A DNA stretch of 64,000 nucleotides from Alphaproteobacteria bacterium (GCA_024742735.1 JANSXV010000001.1:620001-684000); one strand, 5' to 3'. Positions 17,555-27,363 are shown, counted from the first letter of the stretch. Made by a program: numbers and translations. The notes: generated by a model not told the origin, from the letters alone.

Positions 17555-19800
17555 GTTCCGACCCCTACGAGGCCCATGGATTCACCCGCAAAGGGCTGCT
17601 GGAGGCGATCCGGCTGGGCGAAGGCGCCTTCACCAAGCGCGAGATCGCCCGCGCCCTTAAGCTGAAGGGCGACCAGCGCACGGCGTTGAAGCAGGCGCTC
17701 AAGGAGCTTGAAGACACCGGGCAGATCCAGAAGACCGAAAAGAAGGGCTGGCGCGTCGCCGGCGCCCTGCCCTCGGTCACGGTTCTGGAAATCCATGACC
17801 GCGACGTGGACGGCGAGTTCCTGTGCCGCCCGGTGAAGGAAGACCTGCAGGGTCCGATCATCCGCCTGGCGCCCGGCAAGGGCGAGCGCGGCTCCAACGC
17901 CGGTCTCGGCGACCGGATCCTGGCCCGCCTCTCCCCCGATGATGACGGGGGCTATGAGGCGCGCATCCTGAAGAAGCTCGGCCAGGCGGCCAGCCGTACG
18001 CTGTGCGTCCTGCGCAAGGGTCAGGGCAAGCCGCGCCTTGTTCCCGTCGACAAGCGCGCCCGTCACGAAATGCTGCCCGCGCGCGGCGAAGCGGAGAAGG
18101 CCAAGGATGGCGATCTTGTGCTGGTGCGCATCAGTTCCGAGCGCCGTCACGGCATGAAGACCGCCGTCATAGAGGAAGTCCTGGGCGACGCCTCCTCACC
18201 CCGCGCCGGCTCCGTGATCGCGCTGGCCGAACATGGGGTGCCCGAAGGCTTCACACCTGAGGAGCAGAAGCAGGCCGACAGCGTGAAGCCGGCCAAGCTG
18301 GGCAAGCGAGAGGACTTGCGCGACATTCCGCTGATCACCATCGACCCGGCCGACGCGCGCGACCATGACGACGCCGTGTGGGCCGCCCCCGATGACGATC
18401 CAGCCAATAAAGGCGGCTGGGTGGTGCTGGTCGCCATCGCCGACGTCGCCGCCTACGTCACGCCGGACAGCGCGCTCGATCGCGGTGCGCGCAAGCGCGG
18501 CGTCTCGGTCTATCTGCCCGACCGGGTCGTGCCGATGCTGCCGGAACGCCTGTCCAACGATCTGTGCTCCCTGCGCGAAGGCGAGGAGCGGCCGTGCCTG
18601 GCCGCCCGCATGGTCTTTGACCGGGACGGGACCAAGCGCGGCCAACGCTTCATTCGCGGCTGGATGCGCTCGGCCGCCGGCTTATCCTACGAACAGGCCC
18701 AGGCCGCCATCGACGGCAAGGGCGAAGGCAAGGCCGAAGCCCTTCTGGAAGGCGTCCTGAAGCCGCTCTGGGGCGCCTACGCCGCCCTGAAGAAGGCGCG
18801 AGACCGGCGCGAGCCGCTGGAGATCGACGCGCCGGAGAAGAAGATCGAGGTCGGCGCCGACGGCCGGGTGACCGGCGTGACGGTCCGCGAGCGCTTCGAC
18901 GCGCACAAGCTCATCGAAGAGATGATGATCCAGGCCAACGTGGCCGCCGCCGAGGCGCTGGAAGACAAGCGCACGGCGCTCATCTACCGCATCCATGACG
19001 AGCCGGGCACGCAGAAGCTGGAGAGCCTGGCCGACTTCCTGCCCACGGTCGGACTGAAATGGACGCGGGGCGACCGGGTGACGCCCGCGCGCTTCAATCG
19101 CGTCCTGAAGACGTCTGAAGGCACGGACCACTATGAAACGGTCAACGAGGTCGTCCTGCGCAGCCAGTCCCAGGCCGTCTACGAGACCGACAATATCGGC
19201 CATTTCGGTCTGAACCTGGCGAAATACGCCCACTTCACCTCGCCGATCCGGCGCTATGCCGACCTGATGGTGCATCGGGCGCTGATCCGGGCCTACGGGC
19301 TGGGCTCGGACGGCCAGACCGACGCCGAAGCCGCCCAGCTCGACCGGATCGCGGAAGAGACGACGTCCAACGAGCGCCGGGCCATGGCGGCGGAGCGGGA
19401 CGCGGTGGATCGGTTTGTGGCGGCCTGGCTGGCTGACCGTACGGGCAGTGAATTTGAAGGCCGCATCACTGGCGTGACCCGGTTCGGCCTGTTCGTGCGC
19501 CTCCATGAGACGGGCGCGGATGGGCTGTGCCCCGTCTCCTCCCTGGGCGATGAGTATTTCATGCACGATGAAAGCGCCCACGCGCTCGTCGGGCAAAGCA
19601 CCGGCGCCCGCTTCCGGCTGGGCATGGCGGTGACGGTGCGATTGGTGGAAGCGACACCGGTGACGGGCGGGCTGATTTTCGACATGCTGACGCCACCCGA
19701 ATCCGGAACCCCGCCCAAGGGCCGTGGTGGACGCGGCGGCCGACCTGGCCGCTCAGGCCATTCCGGTCCCGGACATCGCCATGGCCGACGCAAGCGCTAA
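17551..19800 (+). CDS. rnr: ribonuclease R
   Basis: 3'-5' exoribonuclease of the RNase II/R family, 749 residues. Domains in order: an N-terminal winged-helix-like region (GLLEAIRLGEGAFTKREIAR), cold-shock/OB domains, the RNB catalytic domain with TIDPADARDHDDAVW, an S1 domain (about residues 640-720) and a basic Gly/Arg/His-rich tail. Translation probably starts at TTG 17551, overlapping the topA stop by 4 nt; no good ATG lies near the expected N terminus. topA-rnr adjacency is common in alphaproteobacteria. Confidence 0.95.
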   Translation: MSSDPYEAHGFTRKGLLEAIRLGEGAFTKREIARALKLKGDQRTALKQALKELEDTGQIQKTEKKGWRVAGALPSVTVLEIHDRDVDGEFLCRPVKEDLQGPIIRLAPGKGERGSNAGLGDRILARLSPDDDGGYEARILKKLGQAASRTLCVLRKGQGKPRLVPVDKRARHEMLPARGEAEKAKDGDLVLVRISSERRHGMKTAVIEEVLGDASSPRAGSVIALAEHGVPEGFTPEEQKQADSVKPAKLGKREDLRDIPLITIDPADARDHDDAVWAAPDDDPANKGGWVVLVAIADVAAYVTPDSALDRGARKRGVSVYLPDRVVPMLPERLSNDLCSLREGEERPCLAARMVFDRDGTKRGQRFIRGWMRSAAGLSYEQAQAAIDGKGEGKAEALLEGVLKPLWGAYAALKKARDRREPLEIDAPEKKIEVGADGRVTGVTVRERFDAHKLIEEMMIQANVAAAEALEDKRTALIYRIHDEPGTQKLESLADFLPTVGLKWTRGDRVTPARFNRVLKTSEGTDHYETVNEVVLRSQSQAVYETDNIGHFGLNLAKYAHFTSPIRRYADLMVHRALIRAYGLGSDGQTDAEAAQLDRIAEETTSNERRAMAAERDAVDRFVAAWLADRTGSEFEGRITGVTRFGLFVRLHETGADGLCPVSSLGDEYFMHDESAHALVGQSTGARFRLGMAVTVRLVEATPVTGGLIFDMLTPPESGTPPKGRGGRGGRPGRSGHSGPGHRHGRRKR

Positions 19801-20470
19801 ATCCCACATTCCGGCGAAGCATCGCCGCCCGAAACTGGCCGCCTCCCTGATCCTCACGCGCAAGCGCGCGAACGGGACGACGGAGCTGCTGCTGGGGCGG
19901 CGCTCGGGCGGTCACGTCTTCATGCCGCAGAAATATGTCTTTCCAGGCGGACGCGTGGACCGGGGCGACGGCTACGCGCCGCTGGCCGCCGAACCGCGCA
20001 AGCCCGTGCGCGATGTGTTGACCAGGGTGATGAGCGAACACCGCGCCCGCGCCGCGGCGGCCGCCGCCTTGCGCGAGACCGCAGAGGAGACCGGCCTACT
20101 CATTGCGCGCCCCGGCGCCATCGCCCGACCCAGACCGGCATGGAGCGCGTTCGCCGAGGCCGGCGTCCAGCCCGACGCAGCGCCGCTCGACGTGGTCGCC
20201 CGCGCGATCACGCCGCCGGGCCGCCCGCGCCGCTTCGACGCCTGGTTCTTCCGCGCTGACGCCGACGCGGTTCATGGCTCGACGGAGCTGACCGGCAGCG
20301 GTGAGCTGGAGGATCTGCGCTGGGTGGTGCTGGACGAGGCCCATAGCCTGGACATCCCCATCATCACCCGGTTCGTTCTGTCGGAACTCGACGCGCGCCT
20401 GAAGGGCGAGAACCGGCCCGTGCGCTGCGCGCGGGTGACCCGCAAGGGTCCGCAGGTGGACGAGATATGA
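19781..20470 (+). CDS. NUDIX hydrolase
   Basis: Predicted nucleoside-diphosphate-linked hydrolase, 229 residues from the ATG at 19781. The NUDIX fold is visible: an N-terminal strand KLAASLILTRK, the FPGGRVDRGD segment and a complete NUDIX helix ALRETAEETGLLI (REUxEExG). The start lies inside the last codons of rnr (20-nt overlap); a longer frame from 19724 is possible but lies wholly within rnr. It overlaps the next gene, a degenerate relative, by 4 nt. Substrate unknown; CoA-like or short-chain nucleotide conjugates are usual for this length. Confidence 0.85.
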   Translation: MADASAKSHIPAKHRRPKLAASLILTRKRANGTTELLLGRRSGGHVFMPQKYVFPGGRVDRGDGYAPLAAEPRKPVRDVLTRVMSEHRARAAAAAALRETAEETGLLIARPGAIARPRPAWSAFAEAGVQPDAAPLDVVARAITPPGRPRRFDAWFFRADADAVHGSTELTGSGELEDLRWVVLDEAHSLDIPIITRFVLSELDARLKGENRPVRCARVTRKGPQVDEI

Positions 20471-21078
20471 GCGCGCGCCTGCAAGACGGGTCGATCCTGC
20501 TGCTGGTCGATGTCCAGGCCCGCCGCATCGCCCTGGCGCGCCGGGACGGCCATTTGCTGGCGCCGTGGTCGCGCGTTGAAGCCGGCGACGGCGCGGCGAA
20601 GGTCCCTGGCGGGCGGCTATCGAAGGAGCGCCTCGGCGCGGAGCCCGCGCGTCTCGCCAGCTTTCAGGATGCGGCGCTGCGGGCCGTGTATGAAGAGCTG
20701 GGCCAGCTTATCGCGCGGCCTTCTCCACAAGGTGCGGCTCTGGCGGCCGCCGGGGGTTGGGGCCGGCTGGCGCTTCATCGCCTCGCCCCGGACCGGCGCG
20801 CCCTGACGTTTCTGGGCCGCGCCATCGACCCCGCCGACGCCCTTCAGCGCCGCCACGCCCGGGTCTTCGCCGCGTCCATCGCCCATGTCTCCAACTCCAT
20901 CAAGCGGCGCGGGCGCGCCGAGCGCACCGTCTGGATGACGCCGGAAAACGCCGCCACGGCGCTGGAAGATCCGGCGCTTGAACCGTTTCTGGAGATGGCG
21001 CCGGGCGCGCTCGGCGGGCGACCGCGGCCGCTGAAAGTCAGCTTCCGGGCGGGACAGCGCCTGCAATCGCGGCTATAG
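20467..21078 (+). CDS. NUDIX-like protein with incomplete catalytic box
   Basis: A 203-residue protein coupled to the NUDIX gene by a 4-nt overlap. A helix ALRAVYEELGQLI occupies the position of the NUDIX box in the neighbour, but the first box glutamate (R-E) is Ala; the later EE pair and Gly are kept. The strand ILLLVDVQARRIALARRDG and VPGGR support the same fold. This fits a tandem duplicate that has diverged or lost metal-dependent activity. Function unknown. Confidence 0.65.
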   Translation: MSARLQDGSILLLVDVQARRIALARRDGHLLAPWSRVEAGDGAAKVPGGRLSKERLGAEPARLASFQDAALRAVYEELGQLIARPSPQGAALAAAGGWGRLALHRLAPDRRALTFLGRAIDPADALQRRHARVFAASIAHVSNSIKRRGRAERTVWMTPENAATALEDPALEPFLEMAPGALGGRPRPLKVSFRAGQRLQSRL

Positions 21079-21089
21079 CCCGGCGCGCC

Positions 21090-22265
21090 ATGATCGCGCG
21101 CGCCCTCACCAACCCGGACCATGCCCGGACCCGATCCCTGATCGCCGCAATCCTGTGCGCGGCGCTGGCTGGCGCAGGGTTCGGCCTGTTGATGCCGCTG
21201 GTGTCGCTGAACCTGGAATCCATGACCGGCTCCGGCGCGGTGGTCGGCGCGAACGCCACGGCGGCGGCGATCTCGACGATCGTGATGACGCCGCTCATCC
21301 CCTTCCTTTTATCCCGCCTGCCCTCGCGCGCCGCCATGGCCAGCGCCAGCGTTTTCACCGGCCTTGGCATCGCCGCCTTCCCCTTTTTGCCGGACGTTTA
21401 TGCCTGGTGGGTGCTGCGCTTCGTGACCGGCTGTGCAGTGACCCTGATCTTCGTAGGCAGCGAGACCTGGATCAACCAGCTGGCCAAGCCGGAACACCGC
21501 GCCAGCCTGCTCGCGGCCTACGCCACGGTTCTGTCAGCGGGGTTCGGGTCAGGCGGGCTCATGCTGGCGGCACTGGGGTCGCAAGGCTATGCGCCCTGGT
21601 TCGCCGGCGCGGCGATCTTCGTGCTCGGCGCGATTCCGATCCTGATCCTGCGCGGCCCGGACCTGGTCCCCCCCACGGCCGGCGAGACCGGACTGAAGGC
21701 GCTGATCGGCGCGGCCCGGCTGGCGCCGCCGGCGATCCTGGCCGGCCTGGTGTTCGGCGCCATGGAGACCGGCGTCTTCACTTTGGTGCCGGTCTATGCC
21801 GAGCGTCTGGGCTTCGCCGAAGCCATGGTCGGGATCATCGTCGCCGCTGCTGCGCTGGGCGGGATCGCGCTCCAGATACCCGTCGGGCGAATAGCCGACC
21901 GGGTGGGACGCCTGACCACGCTGCGCGCCGTCGCCGCCGCCGGGATCGTCCTCCCGCTTCTCGCCGCCCTGGCCGGCGCAACCCTGACCCTGCTCCTGCC
22001 CATGGTTTTCCTGTTCGCAGGGCTGGCGAGCGCGTTCTACACGCTGGGGCTGGCGCTGATGGGCGAGCGGGTGCAACCCGGCGCCCTGGCCTCGGCCAAC
22101 GCCGCCTTCATCTTCGCCTACGGTATCGGCTCGCTTGTGGGACCGCCGGTCATGGGCGCGGCCATGGACGGGTTTGACCCGTTCGGTCTGATGATCGCGT
22201 TCTCGGTCCTGGCGGCGCTGTATCTTCTGTTCGCCTGGCGCGAAAAGGACACCGGACAGGATTGA
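21090..22265 (+). CDS. MFS transporter
   Basis: A 391-residue major facilitator carrier with about twelve hydrophobic segments. The loop between helices 8 and 9 has [12 protein letters not shown], a variant of the MFS GxxxDRxGRR motif, and the first half has [10 protein letters not shown] typical of YcaD-like carriers. Cytoplasmic ends are basic. It is 11 nt after the NUDIX-like gene and probably closes this operon. Substrate unknown. Confidence 0.85.
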   Translation: MIARALTNPDHARTRSLIAAILCAALAGAGFGLLMPLVSLNLESMTGSGAVVGANATAAAISTIVMTPLIPFLLSRLPSRAAMASASVFTGLGIAAFPFLPDVYAWWVLRFVTGCAVTLIFVGSETWINQLAKPEHRASLLAAYATVLSAGFGSGGLMLAALGSQGYAPWFAGAAIFVLGAIPILILRGPDLVPPTAGETGLKALIGAARLAPPAILAGLVFGAMETGVFTLVPVYAERLGFAEAMVGIIVAAAALGGIALQIPVGRIADRVGRLTTLRAVAAAGIVLPLLAALAGATLTLLLPMVFLFAGLASAFYTLGLALMGERVQPGALASANAAFIFAYGIGSLVGPPVMGAAMDGFDPFGLMIAFSVLAALYLLFAWREKDTGQD

Positions 22266-22289
22266 CACCGGAAGCGGTGCGCGTATGTT
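22262..22289 (+). promoter_or_regulatory. sigma-70-type promoter of rpmG
   Basis: TTGACA at 22262-22267 and TATGTT at 22284-22289 with a 16-nt spacer, placed 61 nt before the rpmG ATG and beginning at the last bases of the MFS gene. This is the best -35/-10 match I saw among the plus-strand genes. Confidence 0.65.
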
Positions 22290-22350
22290 CCGCGGCTCGC
22301 AGCGCCGGAGCCTCTCCGGCGCGCTCACGATTTTATGCAGGTGCGCGACC

Positions 22351-22518
22351 ATGGCGAAGCCGACAACCATCAAGATCCGCCTCAACTCCACGGCGGGTAC
22401 GGGCTATTTCTACGTGACCAAGAAGAACGCCCGCACCATGACCGAAAAGCTCGTGCTGAAGAAGTACGACCCGGTGGCGCGCAAGCACGTCGAATTCAAG
22501 GAAGGCAAGATCAAGTAG
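22351..22518 (+). CDS. rpmG: 50S ribosomal protein L33
   Basis: Small large-subunit ribosomal protein of 55 residues, beginning [20 protein letters not shown] with the conserved [21 protein letters not shown]. The zinc-binding cysteines seen in C+ forms of L33 are absent, so this is a C- type. It has its own promoter at 22262-22289 and a terminator at 22543-22576, so it is probably a single-gene transcript. Confidence 0.97.
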   Translation: MAKPTTIKIRLNSTAGTGYFYVTKKNARTMTEKLVLKKYDPVARKHVEFKEGKIK

Positions 22519-22542
22519 GTCTTGCTGTATTCCTGAACGAAC

Positions 22543-22576
22543 AGAGCCCGCTCCGGTGGCCCGGGGCGGGCTTTTT
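22543..22576 (+). terminator. rho-independent terminator after rpmG
   Basis: GC-rich hairpin AGCCCGCTCCGG..CCGGGGCGGGCT followed directly by a T-run (TTTTT), about 25 nt after the rpmG stop. Its polarity serves rpmG; the opposing pleD gene ends 20 nt further on. Confidence 0.85.
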
Positions 22577-22596
22577 GCTGTGCGGATTCAGCTGTT

Positions 22597-23952
22597 TCAG
22601 GCCGCCTTGCGCCGCCAGGCCAGGACCTGATTGCGGCCTGAGGACTTCGCCTCGTAAAGCGCGGAGTCGGCCCGGGCGAGCAGGTCTTCAATGTCATCGC
22701 CGATCCGCGCTTCAGCGACGCCAGCCGACAAGGTCACGGCCAGCGACTCACCTGAGGAGGCCAGCACGAAAGGCTCGCGCGCCATGGCCGCGCGGCAGCG
22801 CTCGGCCGCTTCAAGGGCGCAGTCCCCGCCCGCGTTCATGAACACCACGAGGAATTCCTCGCCGCCATAGCGGCCAGCCACATCCACAGCCCTCAGTTCC
22901 CGCTTGAGCCGCTCGGCGAAGCCGCGCAGCACCTTGTCGCCGGCCTGATGCCCCCAGGTGTCGTTGATCCGCTTGAAATGGTCGATATCCATAAGGGCGA
23001 CCGAGACGCGCTCACCGGAGCGTTCCATGGCGTCAAGGCCCTGCCGCAGACGTGAAATGATGTAGCGGCGGTTGTGCAGCCCCGTGAGCGGATCGGTCAC
23101 CGCCATCTCCAGGCTTTCCTCCAACCGGTCGCGCAGGGCGTCTGCGTAAGTCTTGCGGCGAATCTGCGTGCGTGCCCGCGCCGCCAGCTCGCCTGGATCG
23201 ACGGGACGCGCGATGACATCGGTGACTCCGAGATCGAGCGCCCGGACCATGCCGGAACGATCGTCATTGTCCACGATGCCCAGAATGGGCAGCTGGCGCG
23301 TCTCGGCATCGGAGCGCGCCCGGGCCGCAAGGCGAAGCCCGTCAAAGCGCGGGCTGGTCAGATCGATGATCAGAAGGTCGGTCTCGCGCGCCCTGCGCAG
23401 CGCTTCGAGCGGCTCCCAGCACGGTGACGCATCGAAGGGCGCCGGAAGCATGCCTGCAAAACGCCGCGCGCTCTTTTCATCAGCGCCGGCGACCACGACA
23501 TGACCGCCTTGGAACTCGTCACCGGCGATCTCTGCGTCCGAATCCCGCCCGGCTTCGCGCAGGCGCAGCTCGTCCATGACGACTTTCAGGCGAAGCAGCG
23601 AACGGACCCTGGCGAACAGGGCGACATCGTCTACAGGCTTGGTCAGGAAATCGTCTGCGCCGGCTTCAAGACCCTTGATCCGGTCTTCACGTTGATCGAG
23701 CGCGGTCACCATCACAACCGGGATGTGCTTCGTGGCCGTGTCAGCCTTGAGAAGGCGGCAGGCCTCGAACCCGTCCATGCCGGGCATCATGATGTCCAGA
23801 AGGATAATGTCGGGCGCATCTTCGCGGGCCCGGCGGACCGCTTCAGCGCCGTCAGCGGCCTCGATCACCTCGAAATATTCAGCGGACAGCCGCGCCTCAA
23901 GAAGGCGGCGGTTGGTCTCGATATCATCGACGACCAGGATGCGCGCGCTCAT
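22597..23952 (-). CDS. pleD: PleD-like response regulator diguanylate cyclase
   Basis: Makes c-di-GMP when phosphorylated and controls the swarmer-to-stalked transition in Caulobacter. The 451-residue protein has REC (residues 1-125, phosphoacceptor D53 in LLDIMMPGMDG, FLTKPVD), a second REC-like adaptor (about 150-270, LLIIDLTSPRFDG) and a GGDEF domain with active-site YGGEEF. An RAVD inhibitory I-site lies five residues before GGEEF, so product inhibition is expected. It follows divK by 12 nt on the same strand, the classic divK-pleD operon, and supports the phylogenetic placement. Confidence 0.95.
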   Translation of the reverse strand: MSARILVVDDIETNRRLLEARLSAEYFEVIEAADGAEAVRRAREDAPDIILLDIMMPGMDGFEACRLLKADTATKHIPVVMVTALDQREDRIKGLEAGADDFLTKPVDDVALFARVRSLLRLKVVMDELRLREAGRDSDAEIAGDEFQGGHVVVAGADEKSARRFAGMLPAPFDASPCWEPLEALRRARETDLLIIDLTSPRFDGLRLAARARSDAETRQLPILGIVDNDDRSGMVRALDLGVTDVIARPVDPGELAARARTQIRRKTYADALRDRLEESLEMAVTDPLTGLHNRRYIISRLRQGLDAMERSGERVSVALMDIDHFKRINDTWGHQAGDKVLRGFAERLKRELRAVDVAGRYGGEEFLVVFMNAGGDCALEAAERCRAAMAREPFVLASSGESLAVTLSAGVAEARIGDDIEDLLARADSALYEAKSSGRNQVLAWRRKAA

Positions 23953-23964
23953 GCCGGCTGCTCC

Positions 23965-24330
23965 CTAGTCGAGAAACTTGCGGACGGTTTCGATAAAGGT
24001 CGCCACGGTGATGGGCTTTGACAGATAGCCCTCGCAGCCGCCTTCGCGGATCCGCTCCTCGTCGCCTTTCATGGCGAAAGCGGTGACGGCGACGACGGGG
24101 ATCGCGGCGAGCGTCTCGTCATTCTTGATCCACTTGGTCACATCCAGGCCGGACACTTCGGGCAGCTGAATGTCCATGAGGATCAGATCGGGCTTGTGCT
24201 CCCGCGCCATGTCCAGCGCCTTCAGCCCCTCGCGGGTCTGTACGGTTTCAAAACCGTGCGCTTCGAGCAGATCACGAAAGAGCTTCATGTTCAGCTCGTT
24301 GTCTTCAACGATCAGAACTTTTTTGGACAT
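23965..24330 (-). CDS. divK: cell-cycle single-domain response regulator DivK
   Basis: Single receiver domain that links the PleC and DivJ kinases to CtrA control. The protein begins [18 protein letters not shown], with phosphoacceptor D53 in [13 protein letters not shown] and the [18 protein letters not shown] segment almost as in Caulobacter DivK. I use the ATG at 24330 (121 aa) instead of one 12 nt upstream because the family starts [10 protein letters not shown]. First gene of divK-pleD, divergent from the ROK kinase; a TTAA half-site is present in the 171-nt gap (about 24421) but no full CtrA box. Confidence 0.95.
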   Translation of the reverse strand: MSKKVLIVEDNELNMKLFRDLLEAHGFETVQTREGLKALDMAREHKPDLILMDIQLPEVSGLDVTKWIKNDETLAAIPVVAVTAFAMKGDEERIREGGCEGYLSKPITVATFIETVRKFLD

Positions 24331-24501
24331 GACCTGCAGCATGAGACCGCGCCTTCCCCGGTGGCCCCGCTTTTTAGCGTGAGCCCTTGACCATCCACGA
24401 CGCAGTAAACCCGATCTTCCTTAATCAAGAATGAGTCGGCCTCCTTTTCGGAGGCGGCGGAACAGGATAAGAACACGTATGTGACTGCGAAGGAAGGCGA
24501 A

Positions 24502-25410
24502 ATGGTCCGTATCGGGGTCGATCTGGGCGGCACGAAGATCGAGGCGGCCGCGCTCGATTCTGACGGACGCTTCCTCGCGCGACGCCGGGTTCCGACCCCT
24601 GAAGCCTATGCAGACAAGCTGTCCGCGATCGGCGCGCTGATTCGCGTGATCGAGAGCGAGATCGGCGCCGATGGCCTGCCGGTCGGCGTCGGCCATCCCG
24701 GATCGATCAGCCCGCGCACAGGCCTCATGCGCAACGCCAACACGACACAGCTGAACGGCCGCCCCTTCGACCGGGATCTGGCTGAAGCGCTTGGCCGGCC
24801 TGTCGCCTGCGCCAATGACGCCAACTGCTTTGCGCTGTCTGAAGCCCTCGACGGGGCCGGGGCCGGAGCGGGCAGCGTCTTCGGAGTGATCATCGGAACC
24901 GGGGTGGGCGGCGCTCTGGTGATCGACGGCCGGCTTCATGCCGGGCAGGACGGCAATGCGGGCGAATGGGGCCATGCGGGCCTGCCCTGGCCGGAGGCGG
25001 ACGAAGTCCCCGGCCCGGCCTGCAAGTGCGGCCTGTCGGGCTGCATCGAAGCCTGGTGCTCCGGCCCCGCCCTCGCAGCCGACCATATGCGCACGACCGG
25101 CGAGACGCTGACCGGCGAGGACATCGCCGCAGCAGCGGCCGCCGGCGATGCGCGCGCCCAGGCGACCCTGGAGCGCCACGCCGCGCGCCTGGCTCGAGGC
25201 CTGGCGCTGGTGATCAATATCGCCGACCCTGAGGTGATCGTGCTCGGCGGCGGGCTGTCCAACCTGCCCGGCCTTGCTGAAACTCTGCAGGACAAGATCT
25301 CCCGCTGGGCGTTCACCGACGCGCTGACGACCCGCATCGTGCGCAATGTGCATGGCGACAGCTCAGGCGTGCGCGGCGCCGCATGGCTTAATCCGCTGGA
25401 GGCCTCATGA
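24502..25410 (+). CDS. ROK-family sugar kinase
   Basis: ATP-dependent hexose kinase of the ROK family, 302 residues from the ATG at 24502, which has AGGAAGG directly upstream; a GTG at 24481 is less likely. Motifs: phosphate loop GVDLGGTKIEAA, ANDANCFALSEA with catalytic Asp, GTGVGGALV and the zinc motif CKCGLSGCIE. Sequence fits the fructokinase/glucokinase branch, but substrate cannot be set from sequence. Overlaps dinB by 4 nt. Confidence 0.88.
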   Translation: MVRIGVDLGGTKIEAAALDSDGRFLARRRVPTPEAYADKLSAIGALIRVIESEIGADGLPVGVGHPGSISPRTGLMRNANTTQLNGRPFDRDLAEALGRPVACANDANCFALSEALDGAGAGAGSVFGVIIGTGVGGALVIDGRLHAGQDGNAGEWGHAGLPWPEADEVPGPACKCGLSGCIEAWCSGPALAADHMRTTGETLTGEDIAAAAAAGDARAQATLERHAARLARGLALVINIADPEVIVLGGGLSNLPGLAETLQDKISRWAFTDALTTRIVRNVHGDSSGVRGAAWLNPLEAS

Positions 25411-26669
25411 GCGCGCCGGGCTATTGCCGCGCCTGCCTGACCCCGGTGGAGGCCGATGACGCAGCCTGCCCGTCCTGCCGCAGCCGCAATATCGCCCGCC
25501 ACGCGGAGATGAACGCGCTGGGGATCGCCCATATCGACTGCGACGCCTTCTACGCCGCTGTGGAGAAGCGCGACGACCCAAGCCTTGAGGACCAGCCGGT
25601 GATCATCGGCGGGGGCCGGCGCGGCGTGGTGTCGACATGCTGCTATGTGGCGCGGCTTTACGGCGTGCGCTCGGCCATGCCCATGTTCAAGGCGCGCAAG
25701 GCCTGCCCGGACGCCGTCGTGATCAAGCCGCGCATGGCGCTGTATGTGGAGGAAGGCCGGCGCATCCGCGCCATGATGCAGGACGTCACGCCTTTGGTGG
25801 AGCCGCTGTCCATCGATGAAGCCTTTCTGGACCTGACCGGGACTGAACGCCTGCACGGCGCGCCGCCCGCCCTGACGCTTCTGCGCCTGCAGCGGCGCAT
25901 CCACGAGCAGGTCGGCGTCACGGTTTCGGTAGGCCTGTCCTTCAACAAGTTCCTCGCCAAGACCGCATCCGATCTCGACAAGCCCCACGGCTTTTCCGTC
26001 ATCGGCAAGGCCGAAGCGCCGGAGTTCCTGGGCGCATTGAAGGTCGGCGCGGTGTTCGGCGTGGGCCCGGCCTTCGCAAAGAAGCTGGAGGCCGACAATC
26101 TGCGCACGCTGGCCGATGTGCGAAAGCGCAGCGACTCTGATCTGGCGCGGCGCTATGGCGAGTCCGGCCTGCGCCTGGCCCAGATCGCCCGCGGTGAAGA
26201 CAACCGCGCGGTTAAGCCAGAGCGCGAACGCAAATCCGTCTCGGCTGAAACAACGTTCGAGGACGACGTCTCCGACAAGCAGGCGCTCAAGGACCGGCTC
26301 TGGCCGCTCTGCGTGAAGGTCGCCGACCGCATGAAGGCCGAGGCCACAGCCGGGCGTGTGGTCACGCTCAAACTGAAAACCGACCGGTTCAAGACGGTCA
26401 CCCGGCGGCGCACCCTGAACCAGCCCGCCCAGCTGGCCGATACGCTCTACCGCAATTGCATCGACCTTCTGGACCGGGAGCCGGACGGTCAGCGCTATCG
26501 CCTCATCGGCGCGGGCTATTCGGTCCTGGAGCCCGCCGCCGGGGACGCCGGCGACCTGCTGGACCCCGACGCCCTGAAGCGCGCCGCCGCCGAGCGCGCC
26601 ATGGATGCCGCGCGCCAGAAGTTCGGAGGTTCCGCGGTCGTGAAAGGCCGCATGCTGAAACGCGATTAG
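25407..26669 (+). CDS. dinB: DNA polymerase IV with N-terminal zinc-finger-like extension
   Basis: Y-family translesion polymerase, 420 residues. The catalytic core has IAHIDCDAFYAAVEKRDDPS, YGVRSAMPMFKARKACP and SIDEAFLDLTG with the acidic metal ligands. An extra N-terminal piece, YCRACLT to ACPSCRSR (about residues 6-28), has two CxxC pairs that look like a small zinc ribbon and are absent from E. coli DinB. The ATG overlaps the ROK gene stop. It ends tail to tail with a GST gene, sharing 4 nt. Confidence 0.93.
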   Translation: MSAPGYCRACLTPVEADDAACPSCRSRNIARHAEMNALGIAHIDCDAFYAAVEKRDDPSLEDQPVIIGGGRRGVVSTCCYVARLYGVRSAMPMFKARKACPDAVVIKPRMALYVEEGRRIRAMMQDVTPLVEPLSIDEAFLDLTGTERLHGAPPALTLLRLQRRIHEQVGVTVSVGLSFNKFLAKTASDLDKPHGFSVIGKAEAPEFLGALKVGAVFGVGPAFAKKLEADNLRTLADVRKRSDSDLARRYGESGLRLAQIARGEDNRAVKPERERKSVSAETTFEDDVSDKQALKDRLWPLCVKVADRMKAEATAGRVVTLKLKTDRFKTVTRRRTLNQPAQLADTLYRNCIDLLDREPDGQRYRLIGAGYSVLEPAAGDAGDLLDPDALKRAAAERAMDAARQKFGGSAVVKGRMLKRD

Positions 26670-27355
26670 ACCGCGACGCGCCGGTCCTCGATCACCGCGC
26701 CCAACGCCGCGATCTCCTCATCATGGCCGGGTTCACGGAAGGTCTCAGCGAGCGCCGCCGCCTCCCAGGCTTTCATGGGCCCCAGCTGGCGCAGGCGCGC
26801 CGCATAGGCCAACGCGGCCTCGCTCAGCGGCAGATCATAGGATCGGATGCGCCAGGCGACCGGGCAGTACATGGCGTCAGCGATGGTGAACGCGTCACCC
26901 GCCAGGAACGGTCCGCCGAACCGCTCGAGCCCTTCGTTAAACAGGCCGTCAAGCCGGTCGAGATCACGTTGAAGCGCCTCGGAGATCGCGTTCAGCCGGA
27001 CGCGCACGCCGACGCTCATGGGGCACTGGCCCCGCAAGGCGAAGAATCCCGCCGCCATTTCCGCCGAGATCGAACGGGCATAGGCCCGCGCCGCCGGGTC
27101 AGACGGCCAGAACCCGTCATGGCGCTCAGCGAGATATTCAAGGATTGCGAGCGACTCCCAGACCACCTGCCCAGCATGATGCAAGCAGGGAACCTGCCCG
27201 GTCGGAGAGAACCCCAGGAAGCGGTCCCGGCTCGGGCCTTCAGGACTGAAGGGATGCAGGCGCTCCTCGAAGGCGACGCCGGCCATGTGCAGCATCACCC
27301 AAGGGCGCAGCGACCAGGAGGAGTAGTTCTTGTTGGCGATATGGAGGACGTACAC
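26666..27355 (-). CDS. glutathione S-transferase family protein
   Basis: A 229-residue GST-fold protein: thioredoxin-like N domain with NKNYSSWSLRPWVML, the cis-Pro segment TGQVPCLHH, VWESLAILEYLAE (glutathione-binding ES pair), then the helical C domain with FTIADAMYCPVAWR. It starts at GTG 27355, nine nt after the alpha/beta hydrolase stop. Likely cytosolic; substrate unknown. It shares 4 nt with the opposing dinB stop. Confidence 0.88.
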   Translation of the reverse strand: MYVLHIANKNYSSWSLRPWVMLHMAGVAFEERLHPFSPEGPSRDRFLGFSPTGQVPCLHHAGQVVWESLAILEYLAERHDGFWPSDPAARAYARSISAEMAAGFFALRGQCPMSVGVRVRLNAISEALQRDLDRLDGLFNEGLERFGGPFLAGDAFTIADAMYCPVAWRIRSYDLPLSEAALAYAARLRQLGPMKAWEAAALAETFREPGHDEEIAALGAVIEDRRVAV

Positions 27356-27363
27356 GGTCAGGA

